The translations under genes were made by a program, and so were the position numbers. The notes beneath the pieces are model-generated. The model was given only the letters and a program-made list of their open reading frames with translations, had not been told where the DNA came from and ran no database searches. DNA of 64,000 nucleotides from Leptospiraceae bacterium (GTDB taxonomy: Bacteria; Spirochaetota; Leptospiria; Leptospirales; Leptospiraceae), in NCBI GenBank assembly GCA_024233835.1, contig JACKPC010000002.1:705001-769000 (forward strand), in the 5' to 3' direction. Numbering within the stretch: the stretch's first letter is position 1; every line of letters begins with the position of its first letter. Shown piece after piece: positions 22,008-30,876 of the stretch.

Positions 22008-22073
22008 GAATATACAAATTTCCTCTAGGGAACCATCATTAAAAGGTAATAAATATAGTCAAGAGAAATCAAG

Positions 22074-22988
22074 ATGAAAGAAGAAAATATAATCAAAAAC
22101 TTCTTTCCTGAGGGACAATTTCCGCAGGATGATTGTTTTTTCTGGAAGAATCAATTCTTAATCACAACGGATACAATGGCTGAAGGAACCCATTTTTTAC
22201 ATGAATGGAGTTCACCGGAACAATTAGCTATTAAATTAATCGAGGTAAATATCTCGGATATTGCCGCGAGCGGTGGAAGTCCGGAACTGGCATTTTTAAA
22301 CCTCGGCCTTTCCAAAATTTCTGCTCGTTCGAACTGGATAAATGCTTTTTCAGAAGTCTTAAAAAGCGAGTTGAATCGGTATGAAATTCAACTGGCCGGT
22401 GGAGATACATTTTTTTCCCAAAAAACCTGCATCGGAATGACTCTAATTGGTAAGACCGAAAAACCAATTAATAGAGATGGAGGAAAAGAGGGGGATTTTT
22501 TATATTTGAGTGGAAAAACGGGCCTCTCCCTTCTCGGATACAGGATTTTGAAAGGAGAGATTTTTCCGATTTCCTCTGAACTCCGGAAACAAGCTGTAGA
22601 AAGGCACCTTTCTCCCAGAAGCAGACTAAGCTTATCAAAAGAGTTGCTTCGAGAAATACCGATTCACGCCATGATGGATGTTACAGATGGAATCATACAG
22701 GATGCGAGCAGGCTGGCACTGGCTTCCGGGCTTCAAATTGAAATTCAAATCGAAAATCTACCTTTTGAACAGGAACTTCAAAGAGTTTTGACTTATGATG
22801 ATCTTCTCTCTTCCGGGGAGGAGTTGGAATTGCTTTTTTTGTCTCCTGCGGAAATATCAAAGGAGGAATTTCCTGAGATTCAAAAAATTGGATATGCAAA
22901 AAGTGGAAAAATCGGTCTAAGTTTTTATTTGAATGAAAAAGAATACAGGCCCAAGCAGCATGGGTTTTTGCATTTTTCTGTGGAATGA
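22074..22988 (+). CDS. thiL: Thiamine-monophosphate kinase
   Basis: Phosphorylates thiamine monophosphate to thiamine diphosphate. 304 residues with the ThiL/PurM-like pattern: DDCFFW near the N-terminus, TDTMAEGTHFL, VNISDIAASGGSPE (Mg-ATP site), QLAGGDTF and MDVTDGIIQDASRLA. The N-terminal GDD is read as QDD. It diverges from rplM. The downstream lipoprotein gene starts 10 bases after its stop and may be co-transcribed. No other thiamine genes are nearby. Confidence 0.9.
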   Translation: MKEENIIKNFFPEGQFPQDDCFFWKNQFLITTDTMAEGTHFLHEWSSPEQLAIKLIEVNISDIAASGGSPELAFLNLGLSKISARSNWINAFSEVLKSELNRYEIQLAGGDTFFSQKTCIGMTLIGKTEKPINRDGGKEGDFLYLSGKTGLSLLGYRILKGEIFPISSELRKQAVERHLSPRSRLSLSKELLREIPIHAMMDVTDGIIQDASRLALASGLQIEIQIENLPFEQELQRVLTYDDLLSSGEELELLFLSPAEISKEEFPEIQKIGYAKSGKIGLSFYLNEKEYRPKQHGFLHFSVE

Positions 22989-22998
22989 AGGAGCTTTA

Positions 22999-24078
22999 AT
23001 GAAAATACTTTTAAAACTATTTATGTTCAGTCTTTTGTGGACACTTACTTTCTGTGCAAAAAAAGATAATAAAACGGATGAAGAAAAGTTGCTGGCTTAT
23101 TTTGTATCTAGCATAAGTCAGGAAGTAAATCATAAACTTTTTAAATACCAGGCCGGAACACCCGGTGTATCGGCTGAAAGTCAATTTTTACTGGCAGGTA
23201 CTCAAAATAAAACCTCAAAGCTAAAAGTGATTTTTATTCATGGCTGGGACTTTACTGAGAAATCATCTGATCCACCTACTTCCGATTCAAAAAAAATTCA
23301 GAATATTAAGGATACCTGGGGAATCGCTTTTAAGATTTACGATGAAACGATTCTCAATCTGGCAAATCAGGGACAAGAATCAAGTTATGATGTATATGCT
23401 TTTACTTATAGAACAGCTGATTCTATTTTAGACAATGGAAAACGTCTCATAGATACTCTCAATGCCAATTTTGTGGCTTCTGATAAGGTGGTGATTGTGG
23501 CCCATTCTATGGGAGGATTGATTTCCAGGATAGCTTTATATCACGAAAATAATACTTCTGATGTGATAGATTATATTGTGAGTCTCGGAACGCCCTATTA
23601 TGGTTCACCCTTTGCCAGTTCTGCCTATCAGAATAGTTCGGGAGTGTTAGGTGACTTATCCAGTTTTGCAACGAATTCACAGGGCGGAAAGGAACTGGGA
23701 CATACCAATACAGGAAATGATACTTTTATTACAGATGCGGTGAATTTAAGCCTCGATTTGAGTAATGAAAAAACAGCTAAGGATAATCGCATTTATCCTT
23801 ACGCCGGAAATTTGGGGCCACCTTTATCCTGTTCTATCGCAGAAGGAGGAGATATTTATGTAAATGGTTGCAAGGCTTTACAGTCGGGAAGTCCAACCTT
23901 TTTATTTTCCGATGGAATTGTGCCCATGTTTAGTGCCAGAATGGGAAATAAAGTTAGTTCTAACTATACTATCAAAGCGGGCTTTGATCATAAAATGTTA
24001 TCTTTCAGACCGGAAAGTATTACCACAAGAGCTTTTTTTACTGAGGTAATTACAAAGGTGCTGGCCTTTACATTTTGA
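22999..24078 (+). CDS. Lipoprotein alpha/beta-hydrolase (lipase-like)
   Basis: 359-residue secreted lipoprotein. A hydrophobic signal ends in the lipobox LTFC (Cys16), then comes an alpha/beta-hydrolase domain with the oxyanion-loop FIHGWDF near residue 80 and the nucleophile elbow AHSMGG (Ser170). A C-terminal SFDHK-like region supplies the likely catalytic His. The family hydrolyses lipid or triglyceride esters; the natural substrate is unknown. The frame is open back into thiL, but the ATG at 22999 has AAGGAG at ideal distance and gives a proper signal peptide, so it is preferred. It may form an operon with thiL. Confidence 0.85.
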   Translation: MKILLKLFMFSLLWTLTFCAKKDNKTDEEKLLAYFVSSISQEVNHKLFKYQAGTPGVSAESQFLLAGTQNKTSKLKVIFIHGWDFTEKSSDPPTSDSKKIQNIKDTWGIAFKIYDETILNLANQGQESSYDVYAFTYRTADSILDNGKRLIDTLNANFVASDKVVIVAHSMGGLISRIALYHENNTSDVIDYIVSLGTPYYGSPFASSAYQNSSGVLGDLSSFATNSQGGKELGHTNTGNDTFITDAVNLSLDLSNEKTAKDNRIYPYAGNLGPPLSCSIAEGGDIYVNGCKALQSGSPTFLFSDGIVPMFSARMGNKVSSNYTIKAGFDHKMLSFRPESITTRAFFTEVITKVLAFTF

Positions 24079-24137
24079 GGTTTGGCTGAAGGATTTATGT
24101 AACCAAATATGTCTTATCTGTTTTCTTAAATTCTTCC

Positions 24138-24273
24138 ACTATCCCTGCACATTGAAGGCGACCCTCCGGAGGATCTCCTACGCTTTGCTATGGTTGTTGA
24201 GTCTGTCGAACCACACCAACCGCTGTGATTACCGGATATGAAAAACACTTGCCTTTTTTTAAGCAGGGATAGT
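24138..24273. repeat. MITE-like element with terminal inverted repeats
   Basis: ACTATCCCTGC (24138-24148) and GCAGGGATAGT (24263-24273) are perfect 11-bp inverted repeats bounding 136 bases. The match extends imperfectly inward through AAGGC. Inside are the palindrome CCTCCGGAGG (24163-24172) and no open frame worth calling. No clear target duplication flanks it. The small membrane-protein cassette begins 20 bases to its right. Confidence 0.5.
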
Positions 24274-24293
24274 CTAATAGAAAAGGGAAAAAA

Positions 24294-24416
24294 ATGAGTA
24301 TATATATTTTGATTGTTGGTTTAATTGGAATTGCCTGCTGGTTATTGGTGGGTATAAAAGTTGCTTCACGTTTGTTTGCAAGGGAATTTCGCAAAGAAAT
24401 TAAAAATGAACGATGA
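24294..24416 (+). CDS. Tiny membrane protein A, cassette copy 1
   Basis: 40-residue ORF: one hydrophobic helix of about 20 residues (VGLIGIACW core), then a basic amphipathic tail with ASRLFAREFRKEI. AAGGGAAAAAA precedes the ATG. It is real by comparison: an ORF on the minus strand at 33265-33402 encodes a protein with the same plan and about half identical residues (GxIGIAxW, ASRxxARExxKEI). Its stop overlaps the start of the next small gene, which is in the +1 frame. I recognise no family. A single-pass regulatory peptide, toxin or holin-like partner are all possible. Confidence 0.7.
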   Translation: MSIYILIVGLIGIACWLLVGIKVASRLFAREFRKEIKNER

Positions 24417-24588
24417 GTTTTTGGATTCCTTATTATTCATTCTTGTAGTTTCAGCGGTGGGATTGATTCTATACTTATTTATTAATTTTTCAAATTATAA
24501 AGAATATGCAGAAATACTTATTTATCTAATTTCGTTTATAGGCTCTGTTTTGACAATTTATGAATATCTTTTTAAAAAGAAAAAATAA
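24406..24588 (+). CDS. Tiny membrane protein B, cassette copy 1
   Basis: 60-residue protein with two hydrophobic segments (LLFILVVSAVGLILYLF and ILIYLISFIGSVLTIYEYL) and a Lys-rich end. ATG 24406 is chosen because it starts inside the upstream tiny gene (11-base overlap) and matches the start of homology with the second copy at 33099-33272 (NDxxxDSxLFIL, YKE, SFxGSVxxIYE). The overlap suggests translational coupling. No known family recognised. Confidence 0.68.
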   Translation: MNDEFLDSLLFILVVSAVGLILYLFINFSNYKEYAEILIYLISFIGSVLTIYEYLFKKKK

Positions 24589-24812
24589 TCTTATTGAATC
24601 TTTCAATGAATAATAAGCTCTGGCACTTAAACTTAAAATTTCCAAAGTAATAATTGACGAAAAATTTGGAAGAGAATATTTACGTCCGCTGTGTTTGCTC
24701 TCAATAAAGAATCATAAAATGAAAAACACTTGTTTTTTGCTTTGAGCTATGGTTAATTCTTCATATCAAAAAGTCTTTATACCTGATGAGTTTTGAAAAA
24801 CCAAAAGCCCGA
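24589..24812. other. Intergenic region with a repeated 14-mer
   Basis: 224 bases between convergent genes with no credible ORF. It holds ATGAAAAACACTTG at 24719-24732, an exact copy of 24238-24251 inside the MITE-like element. In both places it is followed by a T-run and preceded by a CCGCTGTG motif, so part of a degraded second element copy may lie here. Confidence 0.4.
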
Positions 24813-25856
24813 TTATGAAATACAGCAAATACCTTTGAGTTTTAAAGTATTATCTTCTATTTCAAAGGTATTTGTAATCTTTCCACAGAATTCACAGTGT
24901 ATGGAATCCGGCTTGCGTATTAGAGAATTATAATCTACAAAAATTTTTCTGGAATTTTTTCTTCTCTGAAGTAATATTTCAATACGGTAGACCGGGATTC
25001 TGGTTCTTAACCATTGTATCACCTCATATTCAAGTGAAATCTTGTATTTTCTTTTTATATCAGTCACTTTTGATAAGTATTCTTTTTCTATCGAACTTAT
25101 CCTTTGTTTTTCCAGACCGCAATCATAGGAAAGATCCTTTTTTAGTTTCCCGGCTACTTTTTCTATAATTTGATTTTGCATATCTGTATAATAACTATAA
25201 ATCCTTTCATAATCTCTATTCATTCTTCTGTCCATTCCATGAATAAAAGAAGAAAAAGTTTCATAACAGGAGGCCCGGATAAGAAATTCGACAGGTTCCA
25301 AAATTTCTGAAATGTTTCTTGCTTCCTTCTTAAAATTTGAATAGGGTAATGATTCTACAGTATTAATAGGATCTAATACAGCTTTACCTAGTTCGGGAGA
25401 TAGCAATAAATTAGATTCATTTATGCTTAAAGGAAAAATAGCTTCCCGTTTTTCATCGGAACTTGCAATTGCTTTGATAATGAAAGTGGAATATATACTA
25501 AATTGTTGTTCTATATTCTTAATTTTATATATAGAATTATGCAAAATAAGTTCTTTTGCGATTATTTTTTCTGCATCAGGTGCTTTAGGAGATACCTGAA
25601 GTTCAGGTATATAAAAACCGTGTGTACCTTCCGTATGCAGGAAATTTAAAAATTTTTCCGGCCACTCAGAATCAATATGAATATTTATTTGTTTATCTGA
25701 AAACTTTTCTGAAAAATTTAAAGAAACAAACTCAGGAACCTCCCACTCAAGTTGCAGTTCTCTCGGTAAGAGGGCTTCTATGGAATCTTCACTCTTTTCA
25801 TATTCAATATTTTTATATTGAAATAATTTTTCTGTAATCTCTTTTAGGTTGCTCAT
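24813..25856 (-). CDS. SNF2-helicase partner, unknown function
   Basis: 347-residue soluble protein that I cannot assign to a family. Helix-rich, with a charged central coiled-coil-like region (about 195-285). It ends in a small cysteine motif, CEFCGK about 25 residues from the end plus a terminal CC pair, that could bind zinc. Its ATG overlaps the stop of the SNF2 gene by 4 bases (ATGA), so the two are translationally coupled and very likely act together. It may supply substrate recognition for the helicase. That is inferred from position only. Confidence 0.65.
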   Translation of the reverse strand: MSNLKEITEKLFQYKNIEYEKSEDSIEALLPRELQLEWEVPEFVSLNFSEKFSDKQINIHIDSEWPEKFLNFLHTEGTHGFYIPELQVSPKAPDAEKIIAKELILHNSIYKIKNIEQQFSIYSTFIIKAIASSDEKREAIFPLSINESNLLLSPELGKAVLDPINTVESLPYSNFKKEARNISEILEPVEFLIRASCYETFSSFIHGMDRRMNRDYERIYSYYTDMQNQIIEKVAGKLKKDLSYDCGLEKQRISSIEKEYLSKVTDIKRKYKISLEYEVIQWLRTRIPVYRIEILLQRRKNSRKIFVDYNSLIRKPDSIHCEFCGKITNTFEIEDNTLKLKGICCIS

Positions 25857-28309
25857 ATCAGTACTTCAAATTCATCTCCAAATAAGCTTTCATCGAGAGT
25901 TTTGGAATTAATATATTCTTCTTTAGCTTTTAATAATCCTTCCCCTAATTGAGTGAAAGGTTCAGATTGATTGTTATTTGAAGAGTCAAGCCAGGATTTA
26001 TAGACCAAAGAATTAAAATCGTCTTCCGAATCCATTTCACCAAGTATTGACTGTATTTCTCCGACTACAAGCTCGAACATATTAATTTTCTCATCTAATA
26101 TTTTTAACAGATAATCTTCAAGTGTATTTTTGGATGTCAGGTTAAACACAAAGACTTCTCTTTCCTGTCCGATTCTATGAATACGACCAATTCGTTGTTC
26201 TATAACCTGTGGGTTCCAGGGAAGATCAAAATTAATCAGTGTATTACAAAATTGTAAATTACGTCCTTCGCCACCTGACTCAGTACTGAGAAGAATAGGA
26301 TAAAGTTCCTTAAAGTTTTCGACAGCCTCGTCCTTTTCTCTGGCTGAAATACTACCTGAAAATATAACATGCTCTAGTTTATTCTTCTCTAACTCTTTTG
26401 ATAGATAGTTTAAAGTTTCTGTATGTCTTACGAAAATTATTTTTTTCTCATTAGGATTTTTCTTTAGTAGTTCTATAAGAGTTTCTACTTTCGTACTCTT
26501 ATCTATGTGTTTGTATATTTTTAATAATTCCATCCACTCAGAACTTAAATTCTCTTTATGATTTTCTATAAACTTATTAAGGGAATTATAAATTGTAAAA
26601 TGTGTGGAACCTGCAGCCTGCAGGAGATGTTGAAATTGTAATTTCTGGGTGGATGAAGTTTTATCATAAGAATCTATAATTAGTTTATTAATTTTTTTAT
26701 ATGCGTTTAATTCTTCGGTACTAAAATCTTTACGTATTGTTAATACAGTTCGTGGAGGTAGTTTTATATCAACTAAAGAACGTGTATTTCTTATCATGAT
26801 ATCTCTCATCAAATCCTGTAACTTTCCTCTATTTAATGGAATGCGGGGGTTTTGTGGCGATACATACGCTTCTTTGAAATCTTTTTCTGTTTTAAAAATT
26901 CCGGGCTTTAAGAGAGTTAGTAGATTATATAATTCTATCAGATTATTCTGTACGGGTGTAGCTGATAGAAGGAGAATAAACTTTTTTTGTAATAGGTTAA
27001 TTGTTTGCCAATTTTTTGATTTTCTATTTTTTAAGTGATGAGCTTCATCAACAATAATCAAATCATAATTTAGTTTAGAAACAATCCTCGTGTGTTTATC
27101 TCTTCGAACAGTTGCAATGGATGCAATTACCAGATTTTCTTTCCAAAAATTATCCGGATCTTCTTTGAGGTTCGGATTTTGGGTCGTAGTAAATTCAATA
27201 CCAAATTTAGTAAGTAATTCTTCTTGCCATTGACTGACTAAGCTGGCCGGAGTAATAATTAATACTTTTTTAACAAGTCCCCTTGTTAGATATTCTTTTA
27301 AGACGAGACCGGCTTCGATAGTTTTTCCGAGTCCTACTTCGTCGGAAAGGAGAACTCTTCCACGAAATTGTTTAAGAACTTTTTTTGCTGTTTCTAACTG
27401 ATAGGGAAATGGGCTAATCGTAATAAAAGGAATACATAATAGACTTTCAAAAGACTTAAATAATTTTAAATTTTCTAGTTGATTACGAAGAAAAAAAACA
27501 TCAAGACTATTAGAGGATACTTTAAAAGCTTTTAGTACTTTGGAATTTTTAGGTTTCATGAAAAACTCAATTCCACGAAAAGCTTTTTCCAATGGCTTAA
27601 AATGTAAACGATCTTTAACTTTATCTAATAAGTCCTTGTGAGCTCTTTCTTCCTCTTCGAGTTTTTGTTTTCTTTTTTCTTCCAGTGCCTTTTCTTTTTT
27701 TATCTTCTTTAACTTTTCTAATTTTTCTTTTTGTTTGGTTTGGAGAAGTTTTTCTTCTTCTTTAATTCTTTCTTTTATTTTTTCAGCCTCATCTCGTTGC
27801 CATTTTTTTAATAATGATATATAAGCTTCAGCCCAGTCTTTATTTATAAATGGAGGATATACCATGGGGTCCTTTTTTTTCCACTTAAGAAAAAGCTTAT
27901 AGTTCTTTAGGGCAGAGGGATAAACTTCATTAATAATTTGCATTATCATAATAGGTAAAACAATATATTCCTCTAAAACTTTATCATAAATCGATTCATA
28001 ATAGATTGAAAAACTTTCATATTCTTCTGCGACTAAGCAAGCGTAAAGTGCATAGATTTTCATAACAAGATCATCCGGATAAGCACTAATAGCTTCCCTG
28101 GCCAAAGTATAGGCTTCTTTTGATAACGCGGAAATTAAGTTTTCCAGTTTATTATAATATTCCAATGGTTCTAACTTTGGTTTAGCTTGTTTTTTAGTCT
28201 TTGAAGATTTATTATTTGATTCTTTTTTTTCTTCATCGTTATTATTAACTTCATCAGAAACTTTAGGTTGTTCAAATAAAAAAAGTTGTTCCTGCTTGTG
28301 ATTATTCAT
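25853..28309 (-). CDS. SNF2-family DEAD/DEAH-box helicase
   Basis: 818-residue Swi2/Snf2 ATPase likely moving on double-stranded DNA or remodelling nucleoprotein. The N-terminal 250 residues are not catalytic: an acidic/Lys-rich opening, a helical part and a long charged coiled coil (about 165-230). Motor motifs follow in order: DEVGLGKTIEAG (I), TPASLVSQW (Ia), DEAHHLKN (II), LLSATPVQN (III), VRHTETL (IV), STESGGEGRNLQF (V) and QRIGRIHRIGQ (VI). The HepA/RapA-like ending HRIGQ is clear. The coupled downstream gene has no known function. Such pairs occur in mobile and defence islands, but no nuclease, methylase or other defence gene adjoins. Confidence 0.92.
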   Translation of the reverse strand: MNNHKQEQLFLFEQPKVSDEVNNNDEEKKESNNKSSKTKKQAKPKLEPLEYYNKLENLISALSKEAYTLAREAISAYPDDLVMKIYALYACLVAEEYESFSIYYESIYDKVLEEYIVLPIMIMQIINEVYPSALKNYKLFLKWKKKDPMVYPPFINKDWAEAYISLLKKWQRDEAEKIKERIKEEEKLLQTKQKEKLEKLKKIKKEKALEEKRKQKLEEEERAHKDLLDKVKDRLHFKPLEKAFRGIEFFMKPKNSKVLKAFKVSSNSLDVFFLRNQLENLKLFKSFESLLCIPFITISPFPYQLETAKKVLKQFRGRVLLSDEVGLGKTIEAGLVLKEYLTRGLVKKVLIITPASLVSQWQEELLTKFGIEFTTTQNPNLKEDPDNFWKENLVIASIATVRRDKHTRIVSKLNYDLIIVDEAHHLKNRKSKNWQTINLLQKKFILLLSATPVQNNLIELYNLLTLLKPGIFKTEKDFKEAYVSPQNPRIPLNRGKLQDLMRDIMIRNTRSLVDIKLPPRTVLTIRKDFSTEELNAYKKINKLIIDSYDKTSSTQKLQFQHLLQAAGSTHFTIYNSLNKFIENHKENLSSEWMELLKIYKHIDKSTKVETLIELLKKNPNEKKIIFVRHTETLNYLSKELEKNKLEHVIFSGSISAREKDEAVENFKELYPILLSTESGGEGRNLQFCNTLINFDLPWNPQVIEQRIGRIHRIGQEREVFVFNLTSKNTLEDYLLKILDEKINMFELVVGEIQSILGEMDSEDDFNSLVYKSWLDSSNNNQSEPFTQLGEGLLKAKEEYINSKTLDESLFGDEFEVLI

Positions 28310-28343
28310 AATTATTAAAGTATTTAGTATTCCTAATATAATT

Positions 28344-29360
28344 TCAAAACCTGGTTACAACCCCTATATTCACCCCGTAAAAACCCAGATAATTACGACT
28401 GCTGGCTGAAGTGATTTTTGTAGAAGATTTGGCTTCTGTCCATTTACCGGATTCGAAGTAATAACCCGATGGTGTTCCAATAGATAAAATACTCGCCTGG
28501 TAATAAGCCCCAACTTTCAGACCGATAGAATCAAGAAGTTTAACAATCAGTCCCATTTCCACAAGACCCATAAATCCACTGAATGAGTTAATTTTTAAAA
28601 TAGCCAGCTGTAATTTAGTTTTATCTAAATTATTTAAATCCGGTAGAGTCATGCCACTTGCATTATAGGCTATCGAATTTAATTTTGACTTGCCTCCCAA
28701 AAATTGGAATTCAATATTCGTATAAAATCCGAATAGACTTCCTGTCATACTCGTGCCGAAAGAAAAGGTAAAAGCTCCTGTTCTAAATTGGAAGTCGCCT
28801 TCCCCAAAAAGATAATCCGCCGGTGTAAGGGTTTTGTTCTCATATTTGGGAGAGCGATATCCATAAGTAACAAAAGGTCCGGACTGACGAATTCTTTCAT
28901 AACCAAATGCTACTTCGTAGGATTGAGGACTTAAATAATCCATCATCCCGGCCATTAATTTGAAACCTAAAAGATGTTGAGAGCTATCTGCATCATCATA
29001 AATGTAGGTCGATTTATCACCGAAGCTATCCCTGTGATAATAGATTTTACCACTGGAAGCATAATGAATCGCATAAGCAAAACTATCAGATAGCTTATGT
29101 CCAAATTTCACCTTTGAGTTTGTAGTGGACTCATTACTTCTCTTTATATCCCGAAATAGTTCGCTGGAATTGGAGGTTAAACTGTTGGCAAACCTCATGC
29201 TACTTAATAGGGAACCTACTGACTCAGGGCCTCTATTTCCGAGCTGGGTAGAGCCTACAGCCACTTCTAAAAGTCTAGTTAGTGCAGAAGATTCTTCTGC
29301 AAATAAACTGGAATAAAAAAGGATAGAACTAAACAAAAAGAGAAATATTAATCTAATCAT
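28344..29360 (-). CDS. Secreted outer-membrane-like protein, unknown
   Basis: 338 residues with a clear signal peptide ending near AEES. The mature part is rich in aromatic and alternating polar/hydrophobic strands (for example YEVAFGYERIRQSGPFVTYGYR) and ends in the strand LGFYGVNIGVVTRF with terminal Phe, the hallmark of an outer-membrane beta-barrel. No family recognised. It is the last gene of the apparent operon with the DUF1800 and DUF1501 proteins (3-base gap to the latter), so it may be their outer-membrane partner. Confidence 0.65.
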   Translation of the reverse strand: MIRLIFLFLFSSILFYSSLFAEESSALTRLLEVAVGSTQLGNRGPESVGSLLSSMRFANSLTSNSSELFRDIKRSNESTTNSKVKFGHKLSDSFAYAIHYASSGKIYYHRDSFGDKSTYIYDDADSSQHLLGFKLMAGMMDYLSPQSYEVAFGYERIRQSGPFVTYGYRSPKYENKTLTPADYLFGEGDFQFRTGAFTFSFGTSMTGSLFGFYTNIEFQFLGGKSKLNSIAYNASGMTLPDLNNLDKTKLQLAILKINSFSGFMGLVEMGLIVKLLDSIGLKVGAYYQASILSIGTPSGYYFESGKWTEAKSSTKITSASSRNYLGFYGVNIGVVTRF

Positions 29361-29363
29361 ATA

Positions 29364-30875
29364 TTATAAAAAACTCAGGCTTACTCCACTTTCAATGCCT
29401 GTGCTACTGATAATAGATCCTGTATCATCTTTCATGGTTGGTAAAGGATATATTGTTTCATTAAATACGGTAGAAGAAGAACCCGGATTTACCCAGTCAC
29501 AAACTTTTCCGAAAACTTTATGGAAGGCGGTTCTTCCCTGTATATCCCGGTTGAACATATCTAAAGGTGCTTTTCCGCTTGCGTCTTCCGTGCTCTCCCT
29601 TGTTGGAAACATTTCTCCGTATATACCACCCACAACCTGCCCGCCGATAACTAATACCGTATTTCCCCTGCCATGATCCGTTCCGAGATCTCCATTGGAT
29701 TTTAGCTGCCTGCCAAACTCTCCACTGATTACTATAACTGAGCTATTAAAAATAGCCGGATTATTCTTGAAGACGGCATGAAAGCCCCGGTTATAACCAA
29801 AAATATCGTTAAGCTGGGGTTCTATATCGCTCTGTTGATTTTTATGGCTGTCCCAGTAATTATAATTCAAAGAGAAAATTCTTGGTTTTAGTAAATCGGA
29901 AACCACAAAGGCGTCATAAAGAGATAAAATTTGGGTTCTAAAATTACTGGTTTTGAAACCTGTTTGTCCGTTAGCATCGGTTTGAAAAAAACCGGAATCC
30001 ATACCCAGAGCAGAGTACGTTTCAGCCAGACTACTACCACTGCTTAAACGAGCCCTGATCTGGGTGCTCAAGCTTTGCAGTTTTATCTGCTGGTTAAAGA
30101 ATTTCTCATATACGGTTCCGGAGTATTGAGAAGCTCTCTGGCTATAGTAAGCATTTAAAGCTCGAATACCCCTATCGTTGGTGCTGATTCTTCCATTTGT
30201 ATCTACAGAAGCCTGGCTTAAACCAAAATTTCTCGAATTGGTAAATGATAAAAGTTTACTTTTCTGACTTGTATTGCAAAAAGCGCGGGGTTGGTTACTT
30301 AAAGAAAGTAGCCTTCCATCACTCAGAGTTTCAATAAGCCTTCCCCCCCATCCGCTTTGACCGCTCTGACCGGCTTTTGTTTCATAGATTCCGCTTTGTA
30401 AAACGAGAAGAGAATGGGGATGGTCACGGCTAATAGAGTGATAAACGTTATTGATAATCGCCACTTTACCGGCTTTGATTTGTTCGATAAGCCAGGTATT
30501 TGCACCTTCTGCACTATTATTGGTTTTTAATATACCGAATTCTATAGTATTACCGGAGCTGTCTTTTAGACTAACTGCTTCATAGTTATTGGCAAATGCC
30601 GTATTCCAACTTGCAGGATCGGATACAGCCGTTCCCTTACCTATGGCTGTGGTTCGATTATTCCAGAATTTATAACCATAACTTTTTGTGTCACTCGAAG
30701 GTTTGGGAACAAAAAGGTGGCGGAAATCCGGCCCTCCTTCTAAAAGAAGATTTATGAGTGTATTACCATAAGTCGATTGACCCAATAGTTCCTGGAATGG
30801 AAGTCCGGAAGTGGCCAGGGCTCCAAAGGAAGCTCCCATTAATTTTAAAAATTGTTTTCTACTTAAACTCTTCAT
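29364..30875 (-). CDS. DUF1501 family secreted protein
   Basis: 503-residue protein of the DUF1501 family (sulfatase/alkaline-phosphatase-like fold; biochemical role unknown). The start MKSLSRKQFLKLMGASFGAL resembles a Tat signal, but the twin arginine is Arg-Lys. Family landmarks: LINLLLEGGPDFRHLFVPKP near the N-terminus, RDHPHSLLVLQSGIYE, SGQSGWGGR, ISGEFGRQLKSNGDLGTDHGRGNTVLVIGGQVVGG. The frame is open upstream, but ATG 30875 follows an AGGA and lies 1 base after the DUF1800 stop, so it is chosen. It forms a unit with DUF1800, the widespread neighbour of this family. Confidence 0.85.
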   Translation of the reverse strand: MKSLSRKQFLKLMGASFGALATSGLPFQELLGQSTYGNTLINLLLEGGPDFRHLFVPKPSSDTKSYGYKFWNNRTTAIGKGTAVSDPASWNTAFANNYEAVSLKDSSGNTIEFGILKTNNSAEGANTWLIEQIKAGKVAIINNVYHSISRDHPHSLLVLQSGIYETKAGQSGQSGWGGRLIETLSDGRLLSLSNQPRAFCNTSQKSKLLSFTNSRNFGLSQASVDTNGRISTNDRGIRALNAYYSQRASQYSGTVYEKFFNQQIKLQSLSTQIRARLSSGSSLAETYSALGMDSGFFQTDANGQTGFKTSNFRTQILSLYDAFVVSDLLKPRIFSLNYNYWDSHKNQQSDIEPQLNDIFGYNRGFHAVFKNNPAIFNSSVIVISGEFGRQLKSNGDLGTDHGRGNTVLVIGGQVVGGIYGEMFPTRESTEDASGKAPLDMFNRDIQGRTAFHKVFGKVCDWVNPGSSSTVFNETIYPLPTMKDDTGSIISSTGIESGVSLSFL

Positions 30876-30876
30876 C

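Noticed and set aside
24188..24394. 68-codon minus-strand frame over the MITE-like element
   Set aside because: It spans the inverted repeats and opposes the better supported tiny membrane-protein genes.
25853..28309. DISARM or BREX defence system around the SNF2 helicase
   Set aside because: No methylase, PLD nuclease, DUF1998 or other required partner gene is in the neighbourhood.
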